Below, piece by piece: positions 44,012-53,238 of a DNA stretch of 64,000 nucleotides. The position numbers and the translations under genes were made by a program. The notes under the pieces are model-generated. The model did not search any database, was not told the origin of the DNA, and saw nothing but the letters and a program-made list of their open reading frames with translations. The DNA comes from Ruegeria lacuscaerulensis (GTDB lineage: Bacteria > Pseudomonadota > Alphaproteobacteria > Rhodobacterales > Rhodobacteraceae). The DNA is taken from assembly GCF_013033355.1 (NCBI RefSeq), contig NZ_WQDY01000007.1:124001-188000 (forward strand). The letters run 5' to 3'. Numbering within the stretch: the stretch's first letter is position 1; every line of letters begins with the position of its first letter.

Positions 44012-44638
44012 TCAGTTCTGCACCAAATATTCTTCGGGTACGTAAAAAGTATAATCCCGATCAGCCACAGCCTCGTGGCAATCGTGGCAATAGGCTACGG
44101 CGCTTGCGCGATCTCCCATCGTGTCACCGAACACCGACCCGTCCGGCATCACCATGATGTACCGCCAATCCGCCGTATCGGGGCTAACGCCTTCGGCCAG
44201 CTTTTCCATTACGAACAATGCGCCGGGATGCGTATTGCCGGTATCCGTGACGGTCATGCTGTCCTTCGCCAACACAGACCCCATGGGCAGTTTTTCGCCC
44301 TCAGTCAGAGTGCCATAGTTGTGTGCCATCCGGTTTGCATAGCTGTTCACGAACCGCCGGCCATGTGTCTCAGAGATGTAAGGCGCATCATTGAACAGCG
44401 GCCAGCTTTGGTAGTTTCTGATGATTTCCATTTGCGCGGAGGCATATCCCCGCGCCATGCGCTTTTGCAGCGAGCTATAGATGCCGGACGCTTCTTCCTT
44501 GGACAGTTCAGCAGGATTTTCGATGGCAAGATGTGCGCTTTCACTCTCGGACTGGGCTGCAGCAGAAACTGCAACCAAACAGCCGACACATAGCCCCGGA
44601 AATATGCCGGGGATTCGTCGTATCAATTCCAATAGCAT
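44012..44638 (-). CDS. Cytochrome P460-family periplasmic heme protein
   Basis: With the ATG at 44636-44638 the protein has 208 residues and an N-terminal hydrophobic export segment (about 11-28). The mature part has the P460 pattern: ETHGRRFVNSYANRMA, MGSVLAKDSM, DWRYIMVMPDG, and a c-type heme site C184-H-D-C187-H188 near the C-terminus. Family members oxidise hydroxylamine or bind NO through a heme with an extra lysine cross-link, while the related cytochrome c'-beta lacks this. Which type this is cannot be told by eye. It is convergent with the cbpM gene. The 228 bases upstream hold an inverted repeat. Confidence 0.78.
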   Translation of the reverse strand: MLLELIRRIPGIFPGLCVGCLVAVSAAAQSESESAHLAIENPAELSKEEASGIYSSLQKRMARGYASAQMEIIRNYQSWPLFNDAPYISETHGRRFVNSYANRMAHNYGTLTEGEKLPMGSVLAKDSMTVTDTGNTHPGALFVMEKLAEGVSPDTADWRYIMVMPDGSVFGDTMGDRASAVAYCHDCHEAVADRDYTFYVPEEYLVQN

Positions 44639-44756
44639 TCTATGGCCCAACCGGTAATTCGTTTCACAGGAACGCAGCACGTCATGTGAGTGGCAAGTGG
44701 ATAGCGGCCACGCTTAATCTTGCCAAAATGGGTAAAGCTTGCGCTTGGTCAGGCGC

Positions 44757-44800
44757 TGGTATGTCAGTGCTTCAACCACTCAGGCCATACAAACATACCA
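44757..44800. repeat. Nested inverted repeat between the cytochrome P460 and rlmN genes
   Basis: TGGTATGT (44757-44764) and ACATACCA (44793-44800) are perfect 8-bp arms; inside them AGTG (44766-44769) and CACT (44777-44780) form a second stem. It lies in the noncoding stretch 44639-44866. It could be a terminator of rlmN or part of a small RNA. Confidence 0.4.
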
Positions 44801-44866
44801 AATTCCGCATACAATAGACAGCGGATGGCGCATTAAATCTGTTCAAATATCGCTGAAATATTGCGC

Positions 44867-46057
44867 TTACTGCCTGTCCAACCCCGCTTCGGCTGCGATT
44901 TGCTTGCGAGATTTGCGCGCGCGTTCCGTCGCTGACTTCAGCTGGCCGCAGGCCGCCATAATGTCCTCGCCCCGAGTCTTGCGGATGGGTGAAGCATAAC
45001 CCGCCTGATAGATGATATTCGCAAAAGCCCGGATTCGGTTGTTCGAGCTGCGCTTGTACGGCGCGCCGGGCCATTCGTTGAACGGGATCAGGTTGATCTT
45101 GGCCGGGATCTTGTGGCGCTTGATATGGTCGATCAACCGGTGCGCGTCAGCGTCGCTGTCATTCACACCATCCAGCATCACGTATTCAAACGTGATTCGT
45201 TCAGAATTCGAGACTTTAGGATAGCTGGCCAGCGCCTGAAGCAGTTCCTCAATGTTCCAACGCTTGTTGATGGGGACCAGCACATCGCGGGTCTGATCCG
45301 TTGTCGCATGGAAAGAGATTGCCAGCAGACAGCCGATTTCCTCAGCGGTGCGGGCGATTTCAGGGACAACGCCCGACGTGGACAGTGTAATCCGGCGGCG
45401 CGACAGAGAAATCCCTTCGGGGTCCATGGCTATCTTCATCGCATCGCGGACGTTTTCAAAGTTATAGAGCGGCTCGCCCATACCCATCAGAACGATGTTC
45501 GACAGCAAACGGGTTTCATCCTTGGGCGCACCGGGGGTGGGCCATTCGTCCAGATCATCGCGCGCCATCATCACCTGACCAACGATTTCCGCCGCTGTCA
45601 GGTTGCGCACCAGTTTCTGCGTACCCGTGTGGCAGAAGGAACAGGTCAGCGTACACCCCACCTGCGAGGAAATACACAGCGTGCCGCGGTCATCCTCGGG
45701 GATATAGACCACCTCGACCTCATGCCCGCCGGCGATGCGGCACAGGTATTTTCGGGTGCCGTCCTCGGACACTTGCCGCGTCACGACCTCGGGGATTTCG
45801 ATGACGAAATTCTCGGCCAGTTGGGCACGATAGGCTTTGGCAAGGTTCGTCATATCCGCAAAGTCGCGCTTGCCCCATTGATAGATCCACTGCCAGATCT
45901 GACCGGTGCGCATCTTGGCCTGCTTTTCCGGCGTGCCATGTTCGATCAAAGCCGCACGCATCTGGTCGCGGGTCAAGCCGACAAGGTTCACCTTTCCCTC
46001 GGGCAGTTTGCGAGGGAGGGTCAGGACGTCTTGAGTGATCGGCGCTTTGGGCGACAT
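44867..46057 (-). CDS. rlmN: Dual-specificity 23S rRNA A2503 / tRNA A37 C2-methyltransferase RlmN
   Basis: RlmN is a radical-SAM enzyme that methylates C2 of adenine 2503 in 23S rRNA and of A37 in some tRNAs. The 396-residue protein has the cluster cysteines Cys135, Cys139 and Cys142 (CTLTCSFC), the N-terminal helical domain with [14 protein letters not shown], the [12 protein letters not shown] motif for SAM, and the C-terminal CGQLKSA with the methyl-carrier cysteine. The length and spacing are normal. It is transcribed alone; the region after its stop contains the nested inverted repeat. Confidence 0.95.
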   Translation of the reverse strand: MSPKAPITQDVLTLPRKLPEGKVNLVGLTRDQMRAALIEHGTPEKQAKMRTGQIWQWIYQWGKRDFADMTNLAKAYRAQLAENFVIEIPEVVTRQVSEDGTRKYLCRIAGGHEVEVVYIPEDDRGTLCISSQVGCTLTCSFCHTGTQKLVRNLTAAEIVGQVMMARDDLDEWPTPGAPKDETRLLSNIVLMGMGEPLYNFENVRDAMKIAMDPEGISLSRRRITLSTSGVVPEIARTAEEIGCLLAISFHATTDQTRDVLVPINKRWNIEELLQALASYPKVSNSERITFEYVMLDGVNDSDADAHRLIDHIKRHKIPAKINLIPFNEWPGAPYKRSSNNRIRAFANIIYQAGYASPIRKTRGEDIMAACGQLKSATERARKSRKQIAAEAGLDRQ

Positions 46058-46136
46058 GGGGCTATCTCGGCAGATTCTGGCTTGGGATGCGCCTCTATAT
46101 AGGACCTAGCGCAAAGATCAAAAGAAATCGTCGCGT

Positions 46137-46514
46137 TTAATTCGCGTAGCGCAGCAATTCGTCCACACGTGCCCGGCCCAACTCTACCCGACAGGCGGTA
46201 ATGCCAATGCCGGTACCTGACCCACCGCCGAACGACGCGCCAACAGCCTCGCATTGGGCATCGCGGTAAGCCAGCCACGCGGTCTGAGCGCTGTCCAACG
46301 CGGGCACTGCCACAACACGTCCGGTAACATCATCCAGTTCTTTGGCCGACTGCATGGCGATGCCGTAACTTGCATCTATCGCCTGATTGACGCGGTCCTC
46401 CATCGCGCCCACGCATGCGCCGATCTCTACCTGAGACCCAGCATCCAGACATTCTAGTGCTGGATCGGCACTGGCAGCGGAGGACAGAAACAAAATCAAA
46501 AATGCAAAGCGCAT
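46137..46514 (-). CDS. LprI-family (DUF1311) secreted protein
   Basis: The 125-residue protein has a signal peptide (MRFAFLILFLSSAASA) and the DUF1311 pattern: ECLDAGSQVEIGACVGAMEDRVNQAIDASY, AQTAWLAYRDAQCEAVGASFGGG, and a final cysteine in TACRVELGR. The family includes lysozyme inhibitor LprI of Mycobacterium; in Gram-negatives the role is unclear. The cysteines probably form disulfides in the periplasm. It is a single gene upstream of rlmN on the same strand (79-base gap). Confidence 0.8.
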   Translation of the reverse strand: MRFAFLILFLSSAASADPALECLDAGSQVEIGACVGAMEDRVNQAIDASYGIAMQSAKELDDVTGRVVAVPALDSAQTAWLAYRDAQCEAVGASFGGGSGTGIGITACRVELGRARVDELLRYAN

Positions 46515-46624
46515 CAGGCAGCTCCCTTTTGGTTGCCCAATACTAGCACAGGCCCGGGTTCATCCCAAAGCTACGAAGCCCCAGGCACGACGACATGGCC
46601 GTGCCACGATGGGACCCGCATGCG

Positions 46625-46792
46625 TCAAATGCCCGGTGGCAGGATATTGCAATCCGTTGCGTCCAGCGTTTGAACCGGATCATCCGGCCCGCATTGCTCG
46701 CCCGTGACCGGATATGTATCGGCCTCTTTCTCGCAGGCACTCAGGGTAAGGGCGGCCATCATCAAGACGGTGGTGAGTGATTTCGTTGGCAT
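46625..46792 (-). CDS. Small lipoprotein of 55 residues
   Basis: Starting at the ATG at 46790-46792, the peptide has a lipoprotein signal (MPTKSLTTVLMMAALTLSAC) with lipobox L-S-A-C, followed by about 36 mature residues. These include two cysteines (GEQCGPDD and ATDCNIL) that could form a disulfide. No family is recognised. The short length and clean lipobox make it a credible gene, probably anchored in the outer membrane. The codons before 46792 would add five residues and are not needed. The stretch 46515-46624 between it and the LprI gene holds nothing I can assign. Confidence 0.6.
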   Translation of the reverse strand: MPTKSLTTVLMMAALTLSACEKEADTYPVTGEQCGPDDPVQTLDATDCNILPPGI

Positions 46793-46917
46793 TTCGGGCT
46801 CCTTCACTAGTTCAGAGCCTTATACATGCAGATATTTGCATTCATTTCTTTGACCGGAATCAAGTTCTGAATACGGGTGCCGCCTCCAGAACGCTGCACA
46901 ATGCCTTGTCACAAAGC

Positions 46918-46941
46918 AAAAACCCCGCCGAACTGGCGGGG
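46918..46941 (-). terminator. Rho-independent terminator after the IalB-like gene
   Basis: CCCCGCC (46923-46929) and GGCGGGG (46935-46941) form a perfect 7-bp stem with a GAACT loop; the minus strand continues into TTTTTGC. It lies 24 bases after the stop at 46965. Confidence 0.8.
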
Positions 46942-46964
46942 CAGCGGTCAGGCAAATGCCCAGT

Positions 46965-47498
46965 TTAGCTAGTGCAGCGCTTTTCCGCGTCTTCAATCGC
47001 CGCAGTGAACCCCAGCAATGAGAACGTGTCCTTGGTCTGTGTGCCACGCTCAGAGCGCGCAGTCAGTACAGCCTCGGTCCCGCGTTTCATCGCGGCAACA
47101 ACCTTCAGATCTTCGCCTTCGGTCGCAGGCCAAGCCCATTCGCCTTCGGTGATCAGCTCGAACTTGGTGCCATCGACATCAAGACTCACGGTTGACCCTG
47201 CCGCGAAAGGATAGCCACCCGTAAAGGTAACCTGACCTTTAACCTCGGCGTTGGGGCGGTAGAACACGAACAGCAAAATATCACTGCGGCGCACCGAGAC
47301 TACGCGACCGCCACGGGTATTCACTGTCTCTTTAGGTGCAGAAACGCTCCAGCACTCGGTTGGGTCGTCTTCGACGAAAACGCTCCAATCGGTTTTGGCA
47401 GCCACCCTGTTGGTGCTTGTTGCCTGTTGAGCGGTTGCAGTTGTGGCCAGCCCCGCCACGCAAAGGCCCGCGATCACGCGGACAAGCTTTGATCCCAT
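46965..47498 (-). CDS. Invasion-associated locus B (IalB) family periplasmic protein
   Basis: With the ATG at 47496-47498 the protein has 177 residues, a signal peptide (SKLVRVIAGLCVAGLATTATA) and the IalB pattern: TDWSVFVEDDPTECWSVSAPKE, then a strand-rich core with FEL and MKRGTEAVLTARSERGTQTKDTFSLLGFTAAI. IalB was first linked to erythrocyte invasion by Bartonella, but the family is widespread in free-living alphaproteobacteria, with unknown periplasmic function. The longer open frame upstream lacks a signal sequence. A terminator follows. Confidence 0.85.
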   Translation of the reverse strand: MGSKLVRVIAGLCVAGLATTATAQQATSTNRVAAKTDWSVFVEDDPTECWSVSAPKETVNTRGGRVVSVRRSDILLFVFYRPNAEVKGQVTFTGGYPFAAGSTVSLDVDGTKFELITEGEWAWPATEGEDLKVVAAMKRGTEAVLTARSERGTQTKDTFSLLGFTAAIEDAEKRCTS

Positions 47499-47675
47499 CG
47501 TCCAGCCTCCTAGCTCGACTATTACCTCATACCCACCATCGTCGCGTGCGAACCCTGCCTGGTTCGTCTGTAAGTTGCGTCTTCTGGTGTTTGCCGACAT
47601 ACACACTGTAACGCAGGTTTCGCCACAGGCGAAAGGGCGATTGGCAGAATTTTGCGCATGTTTAGGAGGGTTCGC

Positions 47676-48674
47676 ATGACACAAGCCGTACCAATGACAG
47701 AACTGTGGCGTGGACCCCTGTTGGAAAGCCTACATCTTGGGCATGCGGTGATCTGCGACGATACCGGCCAGATCGTTCAAAGTTGGGGGGACCCGAACGC
47801 TGTGATCTATCCGCGATCCTCGGCCAAGATGATTCAGGGGCTGCCGCTGATCACCTCGGGTGCTGCGGCAAAATACGGGCTGAATTCGGAACACTTGGCG
47901 CTGGCCTGCGCCTCGCATAGCGGTGCACATATCCACACGGATCGCGTCTCGGCCTGGTTGGACCATCTGGGTCTGGCGGAACCCGATCTTCGCTGCGGCC
48001 CGCAAGAGCCACAGGACATGGCTGCGCGCGACGGGTTAATTTTGGCCGACGACACGCCCTGTCAGATTCACAACAACTGCTCAGGCAAGCATTGCGGGTT
48101 TCTGACCGTTGCTCAGCATATGGGCGCCGGACCGGAATATCTGGAAATCGACCACCCCGTACAACAAGCCTGCCTGTCCGCGCTGGAGGAAACAACCGGC
48201 GAGACCAGCCCTGCCTATGGGATTGACGGCTGCTCGGCCCCGAACTTTGCGACCTCGCTGGCGGGGCTGGCGCGTTCGATGGCGTGGTTTGCCAGCGCCT
48301 CGGATCGGTCAGATCGGGCCAGCGACGCGGCGCAACAGCTGACGGCCGCAATGATGAAACACCCCGAGCTGGTCGCCGGTGAAACCCGAGCCTGCACCGA
48401 ACTGATGCGCGCCATGGGTGGTCGCGTTGCCATCAAAACCGGTGCCGAGGCCGTGTTCGTCGCGATCCTACCGGATAAGCGCATGGGCGTGGCACTGAAA
48501 ATCACCGACGGCGCCACCCGCGCCAGCGAATGTGCCATTGCCGCGATTCTGGTCAGCTTGGGCGTGCTGGAGGCCGACCATCCAGCCACCCGCAAATTTC
48601 TGAACGCCGCGCAATACAGCCGTCGCGGGCTGGAATGCGGCGTGATCAAACCCGCACCGGGGTTCCCCAGCTAA
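47676..48674 (+). CDS. L-asparaginase II family protein
   Basis: The 332-residue protein matches the asparaginase II (rhizobial AnsA-type) family: HAVICDDTGQIVQSWGDPNAVIYPRSSAKMIQGLPLI, CASHSGAHIHTDRV, and NNCSGKHCGFLTVAQHMG. These enzymes hydrolyse L-asparagine to aspartate and ammonia and are unrelated in sequence to the E. coli AnsA/AnsB type. A strong AGGAGG at 47664-47669 supports the ATG at 47676. It is divergent from the IalB-like gene and convergent with the YCII gene. Confidence 0.88.
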   Translation: MTQAVPMTELWRGPLLESLHLGHAVICDDTGQIVQSWGDPNAVIYPRSSAKMIQGLPLITSGAAAKYGLNSEHLALACASHSGAHIHTDRVSAWLDHLGLAEPDLRCGPQEPQDMAARDGLILADDTPCQIHNNCSGKHCGFLTVAQHMGAGPEYLEIDHPVQQACLSALEETTGETSPAYGIDGCSAPNFATSLAGLARSMAWFASASDRSDRASDAAQQLTAAMMKHPELVAGETRACTELMRAMGGRVAIKTGAEAVFVAILPDKRMGVALKITDGATRASECAIAAILVSLGVLEADHPATRKFLNAAQYSRRGLECGVIKPAPGFPS

Positions 48675-48677
48675 AGG

Positions 48678-48998
48678 CTACATCTCAATCTCGTGAATCT
48701 CGGCCACTTCGACCGAACCGGATCCGTTCACAACCATCGGGCAGCCCTTGGCCATCTCGGTCGCAGCATCCATGCTGTCGGCTTTGACAACTGTGAAACC
48801 CGAGGCCGGATTGGCGCCGCCATTGTCGACAACACCGCTGCTGCTGACGGTGTAAGACTGGCCAACCGGGTTTCCGGGGATATCCAGTGCTTCGCCCATT
48901 CCGCCAAACCACGCGCCCCAGGCGGCCATGGTCGCTTCGATTTCAGCGGGGTCGGTCGGGGTATGACCGCCGTGATAAACAAATAGAAACTGTGGCAT
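48678..48998 (-). CDS. YCII-related (YciI/DGPF) domain protein
   Basis: The 106-residue protein is a small alpha-beta barrel-type fold of the YCII superfamily: MPQFLFVYHGGHTP, WGAWFGGMGEALDIPGNPV, GFTVVKADSMDAATEMAKGCPMV and a final VEVAEIHEI. Function is unknown. It lies 22 bases downstream of an SRPBCC gene and the ArsR regulator, forming a three-gene unit. Proteins of this family are often encoded with SRPBCC (AHSA1) proteins, and a shared role in small-molecule stress is a guess only. Confidence 0.85.
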   Translation of the reverse strand: MPQFLFVYHGGHTPTDPAEIEATMAAWGAWFGGMGEALDIPGNPVGQSYTVSSSGVVDNGGANPASGFTVVKADSMDAATEMAKGCPMVVNGSGSVEVAEIHEIEM

Positions 48999-49020
48999 TT
49001 ATTTCCTCCCTGATGAAATC

Positions 49021-49449
49021 CTATGTCAGCTGTGCCGCTAGCTTGTTCAGCGTCGACGTCCAGCCTTTGCTGTGGTTCGCTGCGATTTCGTCATCGCCCA
49101 GCTCGCGGTGGTCGATGATCAACTTTGCACCCTCTTCTGCTGCCTCGACCACCAACATCACATGGCTTTCGGCTCCGCGCTGGTCCTGATCGTCATGCCA
49201 GCCCCATGTGAACGCAACTGATTTGGGCGGATCGACATGCGTCACGTGACCCGAAACCTTGAACCGCTGCCCTTCGCCATTTTGCATCACCGAATACCAC
49301 GGCCCCGTGCGAGAGAAATCCAGGTTGTGCTCGGGCACATGCATCCCTTCGGGTCCCCACCACTGCAGAAGCTTGTCGGGGGTACTAATCCACGCATACA
49401 GATCGTCCGGTGCAAGCGGGTAAGCGCGCTCCAGTTTCAAATCGGCCAT
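49021..49449 (-). CDS. SRPBCC (AHSA1-like) domain protein
   Basis: The 142-residue protein has the START-like SRPBCC fold: LERAYPLAPDDLYAWISTPDKLLQWWGPEGM, then PWYSVMQNGEGQRFKVSGHVTHVDPPKSVAFTWGWHDD and the C-terminal helix GWTSTLNKLAAQL. Family members bind hydrophobic ligands or Hsp90; the ligand here is unknown. The start overlaps the end of the ArsR-type gene by 13 bases, so expression is coupled. The ArsR-SRPBCC pair is common in proteobacteria. Confidence 0.88.
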   Translation of the reverse strand: MADLKLERAYPLAPDDLYAWISTPDKLLQWWGPEGMHVPEHNLDFSRTGPWYSVMQNGEGQRFKVSGHVTHVDPPKSVAFTWGWHDDQDQRGAESHVMLVVEAAEEGAKLIIDHRELGDDEIAANHSKGWTSTLNKLAAQLT

Positions 49450-49766
49450 GAGGTCTCCTTTTCGATTGCATCACCCAGGCGGTCCAGGCTGCTTTCCCAG
49501 AATTGACGTTTCGAGATGGTCCATTCCGCAATCGCCCGCAGCCCCTCGGCGCGGATCGAATACATCCGCTGGCTGCCCTGCACGCGCTGATTTATCAGCC
49601 CCGCCTCCCGCAGCAGTTTCAAATGGCGCGAGATCGCAGCGCCGGACATACCGCGTCCTTCAATCAGGTCTCCGGCGGGCAATTCGCCATCCTGCATAAG
49701 CTGCTCGACGATGGAAAACCGTGTAGCGTCAGACAACGCGGAAAATGTGGTCAGAAGGGTGTTCAT
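49437..49766 (-). CDS. ArsR-family transcriptional regulator
   Basis: The 109-residue regulator (ATG at 49764-49766) begins MNTLLTTFSALSDATRFSIVEQLMQDGELPAGDLIEGRGMSGAAISRHLKLLREAGLI, a winged helix typical of ArsR/SmtB repressors. No cysteine cluster for metal binding is visible, so it probably senses something else, perhaps the SRPBCC ligand. An almost ideal inverted repeat lies seven bases before the start and is the likely operator of the ArsR-SRPBCC-YCII unit. Confidence 0.9.
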   Translation of the reverse strand: MNTLLTTFSALSDATRFSIVEQLMQDGELPAGDLIEGRGMSGAAISRHLKLLREAGLINQRVQGSQRMYSIRAEGLRAIAEWTISKRQFWESSLDRLGDAIEKETSWPI

Positions 49767-49772
49767 GACCAC

Positions 49773-49794
49773 TATTTAACATTTTTGTTAAATA
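49773..49794 (-). promoter_or_regulatory. ArsR operator candidate (inverted repeat)
   Basis: TATTTAAC-ATTTTT-GTTAAATA is a perfect 8-bp inverted repeat with a 6-base spacer, seven bases before the ArsR start codon. This size and AT content fit ArsR-family operators and predict autorepression. Confidence 0.6.
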
Positions 49795-49812
49795 AAAGAA
49801 AGCCGCGTTGTG

Positions 49813-50691
49813 CTATCCGACCGCAAACTCAGATCGTGCATAGCCTTGCAGGAACAACAAAGCCGTGAGATTTCCATGGTTTACCCGCACCTCACACTGT
49901 TCCGCGACCGAAGTTTTCGCGTGCAGCGCCACGCCGGTGCCGGCCCGTCCCAGCATCCCCAGATCATTCGCACCATCACCCACGGCGATCACATCCGATT
50001 CGGACAGGCCCAACCGCGCAGTGATCTGTTCCAGCGCATCCACCTTGGCTTGACGTCCCAGAATAGGCCGCCCGACCTCCCCGGTCAGCTTGCCGCCCTC
50101 GGCCAGCAGCGTGTTGGCGCGGTTCTCATCAAAACCCAATTCGGCCCCGACCTTGGCCGTAAACGCCGTGAACCCGCCCGAGACCAATGCGGCATAACCA
50201 CCATTGGCCCGCATCGCACCGACCAGCTCCCTACCGCCGGGCATCAGGGTAATACGCTCGGCCAGCACCTTGTCGATCACGGCCTCGTCCAAACCTTTCA
50301 GCAACCCGACACGCTCGGTCAGAGCGCCCTCGAAATCCAGCTCGCCGTTCATGGCGCGTGCGGTGATATCCTTGACGCGTTCGCCAACGCCCGCCTCATC
50401 GGCCAGTTCGTCGATGCATTCTTGCTGAATCATGGTGCTGTCCATATCGGCCAGCAGCATCTTTTTGCGGCGACCGTCGGCGGGTTGGACCACCAGATCG
50501 ACACCCATGTTCTGCAAATCAGCCCACACGTCCCACTGATTATCCGGCAGGCCCGCCAGAGAAAACTCTGCGGCCTCATCCGGGCTCAACCACTTCACAT
50601 CGCCGCCGCCCCAGGCATTACGCAAGGAATCGACCAACGCCTGATCAAACGTGTTCTTCTCGGGGTTGGTCAAAAGGGTGGCAACGTACAT
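49813..50691 (-). CDS. serB: Phosphoserine phosphatase SerB
   Basis: SerB completes serine synthesis by hydrolysing phosphoserine. With the ATG at 50689-50691 the protein has 292 residues: an N-terminal ACT-like part (about 1-75), then the HAD phosphatase core with nucleophile Asp82 and Asp84 (ADMDSTMI), the SGGFTAF segment, and GDGANDLGML (motif with metal Asp). A TTG two codons upstream is possible but the ATG is better placed. serA and serC are about 12 kb away in the same window, not in an operon with it. Confidence 0.95.
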   Translation of the reverse strand: MYVATLLTNPEKNTFDQALVDSLRNAWGGGDVKWLSPDEAAEFSLAGLPDNQWDVWADLQNMGVDLVVQPADGRRKKMLLADMDSTMIQQECIDELADEAGVGERVKDITARAMNGELDFEGALTERVGLLKGLDEAVIDKVLAERITLMPGGRELVGAMRANGGYAALVSGGFTAFTAKVGAELGFDENRANTLLAEGGKLTGEVGRPILGRQAKVDALEQITARLGLSESDVIAVGDGANDLGMLGRAGTGVALHAKTSVAEQCEVRVNHGNLTALLFLQGYARSEFAVG

Positions 50692-50761
50692 CTTCAATCT
50701 CCGGCAAGCTCACCTGCGGGATATCGCAGGTGCAGCATTTTCACCAGAGGACAGATGCGCC

Positions 50762-52444
50762 CTAGCCCAGAATACCCGGCAACCGCAGCCCATGCGCACG
50801 GGCGCAATCCTTCGCCGCCTCATACCCGGCATCCGCATGACGCCACACGCCCGAGGCCGGATCGTTCCACAACACCCGCTCGAGCCGCCGCGCGGCGTCC
50901 TCGGTCCCGTCAGCGCAGATCACCACACCCGCGTGCTGACTGAAGCCCATGCCAACGCCGCCGCCATGATGCAGCGACACCCATGTCGCCCCGCTGGCCG
51001 TATTGATCAACGCATTCAGCAAAGGCCAGTCACTGACCGCATCCGAGCCATCCGGCATCGCCTCGGTCTCGCGGTTCGGGCTGGCGACCGAGCCGCTGTC
51101 CAAGTGATCCCGCCCGATCACAACTGGGGCCTTCAACTCACCATTGGCCACCATCTCATTGAAGGCCAGCCCAGCACGATGCCGATCCCCAAGCCCGATC
51201 CAGCAGATGCGCGCGGGCAAACCCTGAAACGCGATGCGGTCCTGCGCCATATCGAGCCAGCGGTGCAGGTGCTCGTTCTCGGGGAACAGCTCTTTCATCT
51301 TGGCGTCGGTCTTGTAGATATCTTCGGGGTCGCCAGACAGGGCGCACCAGCGGAACGGGCCGATCCCTTTGCAGAACAGCGGACGGATATAAGCAGGGAC
51401 AAAACCGGGGAAGGCAAAGGCGTTTTCCAGCCCCTCATCCTGCGCCACCTGGCGGATGTTGTTGCCGTAATCCAGTGTCGGGACGCCTGCATTCCAGAAA
51501 TCAACCATGGCCGCGACATGCTGTTTCATAGACGCACGTGCGGCTTTTTCCACCGACTTAGGCTCTGTTTCGCGCTTTTCCCGCCACTGTGCCATGGACC
51601 AGCCGATAGGCAGGTATCCATTGATCGGGTCATGGGCGCTGGTCTGATCGGTAACGATATCGGGGCGCATGCCCCCCTCGGCCATGCGACGGTAGATCTC
51701 GGGGAAAACCTCGGCGGCATTGCCCAGCAGACCGACGGATTTCGCCTCACCGGCTTTGGTCCAGCGGTCGATCATCTCAAGCGCTTCGTCCAGCGTCTCG
51801 GCCTTTTCATCCAGGTATTTGGTGCGCAGGCGGAAGTCGATGCTGTCGGGGTTGCATTCCACCGCCAGACAACAAGCCCCGGCAAAGACGGCCGCCAGAG
51901 GCTGCGCGCCGCCCATACCACCCAAGCCGCCGGTCAGAATCCACTTGCCGGTCAGGTCGCCGCCATAGTGCTGACGCCCGGCCTCGGCAAAGGTCTCATA
52001 GGTTCCCTGAACGATGCCCTGCGTGCCGATATAGATCCACGAGCCGGCCGTCATCTGGCCGTACATCATCAGGCCCTTCTTATCGAGCTCGTTGAAGTGA
52101 TCCCAGTTGGCCCAATGCGGCACGATGTTGGAATTGGCGATCAGAACGCGCGGTGCATCCTTGTGGGTGCGGATGATGGCCACGGGCTTGCCAGACTGGA
52201 CAATCAGAGTCTCGTCCTCTTCTAGATCCTTCAAACCCTCAACAATTGTGTCGAAATCCTGCCATGTACGTGCGGCGCGACCAATCCCGCCATAAACCAC
52301 CAACTCATGCGGATTCTCGGCCACGTCCGGGTGCAGGTTGTTCATCAGCATCCGCAAAGGCGCTTCGGTCATCCAGCTTTTGGCGTTCAGCTCTGGCCCA
52401 GTCGGCGGATAGATATCTCGCGTGTTCTTGCGGGGATCGTTCAT
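50762..52444 (-). CDS. hutU: Urocanate hydratase HutU
   Basis: HutU converts urocanate to 4-imidazolone-5-propionate using bound NAD. The 560-residue length is standard. Family segments are visible: [18 protein letters not shown], the NAD-binding [15 protein letters not shown] region, [17 protein letters not shown], the conserved [22 protein letters not shown] with the catalytic cysteine region, and [18 protein letters not shown]. The ATG at 52442-52444 overlaps the hutG stop by four bases. It is the last gene of the minus-strand hut operon. Confidence 0.97.
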   Translation of the reverse strand: MNDPRKNTRDIYPPTGPELNAKSWMTEAPLRMLMNNLHPDVAENPHELVVYGGIGRAARTWQDFDTIVEGLKDLEEDETLIVQSGKPVAIIRTHKDAPRVLIANSNIVPHWANWDHFNELDKKGLMMYGQMTAGSWIYIGTQGIVQGTYETFAEAGRQHYGGDLTGKWILTGGLGGMGGAQPLAAVFAGACCLAVECNPDSIDFRLRTKYLDEKAETLDEALEMIDRWTKAGEAKSVGLLGNAAEVFPEIYRRMAEGGMRPDIVTDQTSAHDPINGYLPIGWSMAQWREKRETEPKSVEKAARASMKQHVAAMVDFWNAGVPTLDYGNNIRQVAQDEGLENAFAFPGFVPAYIRPLFCKGIGPFRWCALSGDPEDIYKTDAKMKELFPENEHLHRWLDMAQDRIAFQGLPARICWIGLGDRHRAGLAFNEMVANGELKAPVVIGRDHLDSGSVASPNRETEAMPDGSDAVSDWPLLNALINTASGATWVSLHHGGGVGMGFSQHAGVVICADGTEDAARRLERVLWNDPASGVWRHADAGYEAAKDCARAHGLRLPGILG

Positions 52445-53238
52445 GGCGTAAGCTCCAATACTGTGTCTTGGATGGCATCCAGAATATCGCGCAACCACGG
52501 GCGCAGACGGTCGGCCTTCGCAGTGTCATAGCGCCACGGCGCGCGCTCGGCGGTTAAGTACGCGGACTGCGCAATCTCCATTTGAATGGCGTGTACACAT
52601 TCGCTCGGTCGACCGTAGTGCCGAGTGGTCCACCCGCCGCGAAAACGTCCGTTCAAAACGGTGCTATACGGCGACGAATCCGCAAATTCGTGCGCAATAG
52701 CCTCGATTTCCGGCGCGCAGGTCGTTCCGCCGTCTGTTCCAATGTTCAAGTCTGGCAGTACACCCTCAAACAGGAACGGAATGCGACTGCGGATCGAATG
52801 GCAATCAAACAAGACCGCCACGCCATGTTTAGCCCTGACGCGATCCAGCTCTGCTGCAAGCGCCACGTGGTACGGCGCGTGGTATGCACTGCACCTTTTC
52901 TGGGCCTCATCGGCTGAGGGCACCTGACCGGCTTGCCAGATCGGCTGACCGTCAAAGTCCGTCTCGGGCACGAGCGTTGTCGTATTCTGCCCAGGATAAA
53001 GCGAGGCACCTTCGGGATCGCGATTTGCATCAACGACATAGCGGTGGATATGAGATTGCACCACGGTCGCACCCGGCAATAGCCCGTCATAGAGCCTGTT
53101 TATGTGCCAATCCGTATCTGTCAGCGCAGCGCCCGCTGCGTTCAATCGCCCAGCTACTTCGCCTGGAACAAACGTCCCGCAGTGAGGTTGGCCCAGCACA
53201 ACCGGACCGTCACCTTGTTGGACACTAACGACCTGCAT
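52441..53238 (-). CDS. hutG: N-formylglutamate deformylase HutG
   Basis: The last step of the Pseudomonas-type histidine route: N-formylglutamate to glutamate and formate. The 265-residue zinc enzyme of the N-formylglutamate amidohydrolase family has [13 protein letters not shown], the [16 protein letters not shown] segment and the metal/substrate part [18 protein letters not shown]. Together with hutF in the same cluster it implies the formylglutamate rather than the direct formamide route. The start overlaps the end of hutH by one base and its stop overlaps hutU. Confidence 0.93.
   Translation of the reverse strand: MQVVSVQQGDGPVVLGQPHCGTFVPGEVAGRLNAAGAALTDTDWHINRLYDGLLPGATVVQSHIHRYVVDANRDPEGASLYPGQNTTTLVPETDFDGQPIWQAGQVPSADEAQKRCSAYHAPYHVALAAELDRVRAKHGVAVLFDCHSIRSRIPFLFEGVLPDLNIGTDGGTTCAPEIEAIAHEFADSSPYSTVLNGRFRGGWTTRHYGRPSECVHAIQMEIAQSAYLTAERAPWRYDTAKADRLRPWLRDILDAIQDTVLELTP

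Noticed and set aside
44751-44800. A possible tRNA or tRNA-like element near rlmN
   Set aside because: The AGTG-CTTCAAC-CACT segment recalls a T-arm, but there is no acceptor stem, D-arm or anticodon arm with proper spacing.
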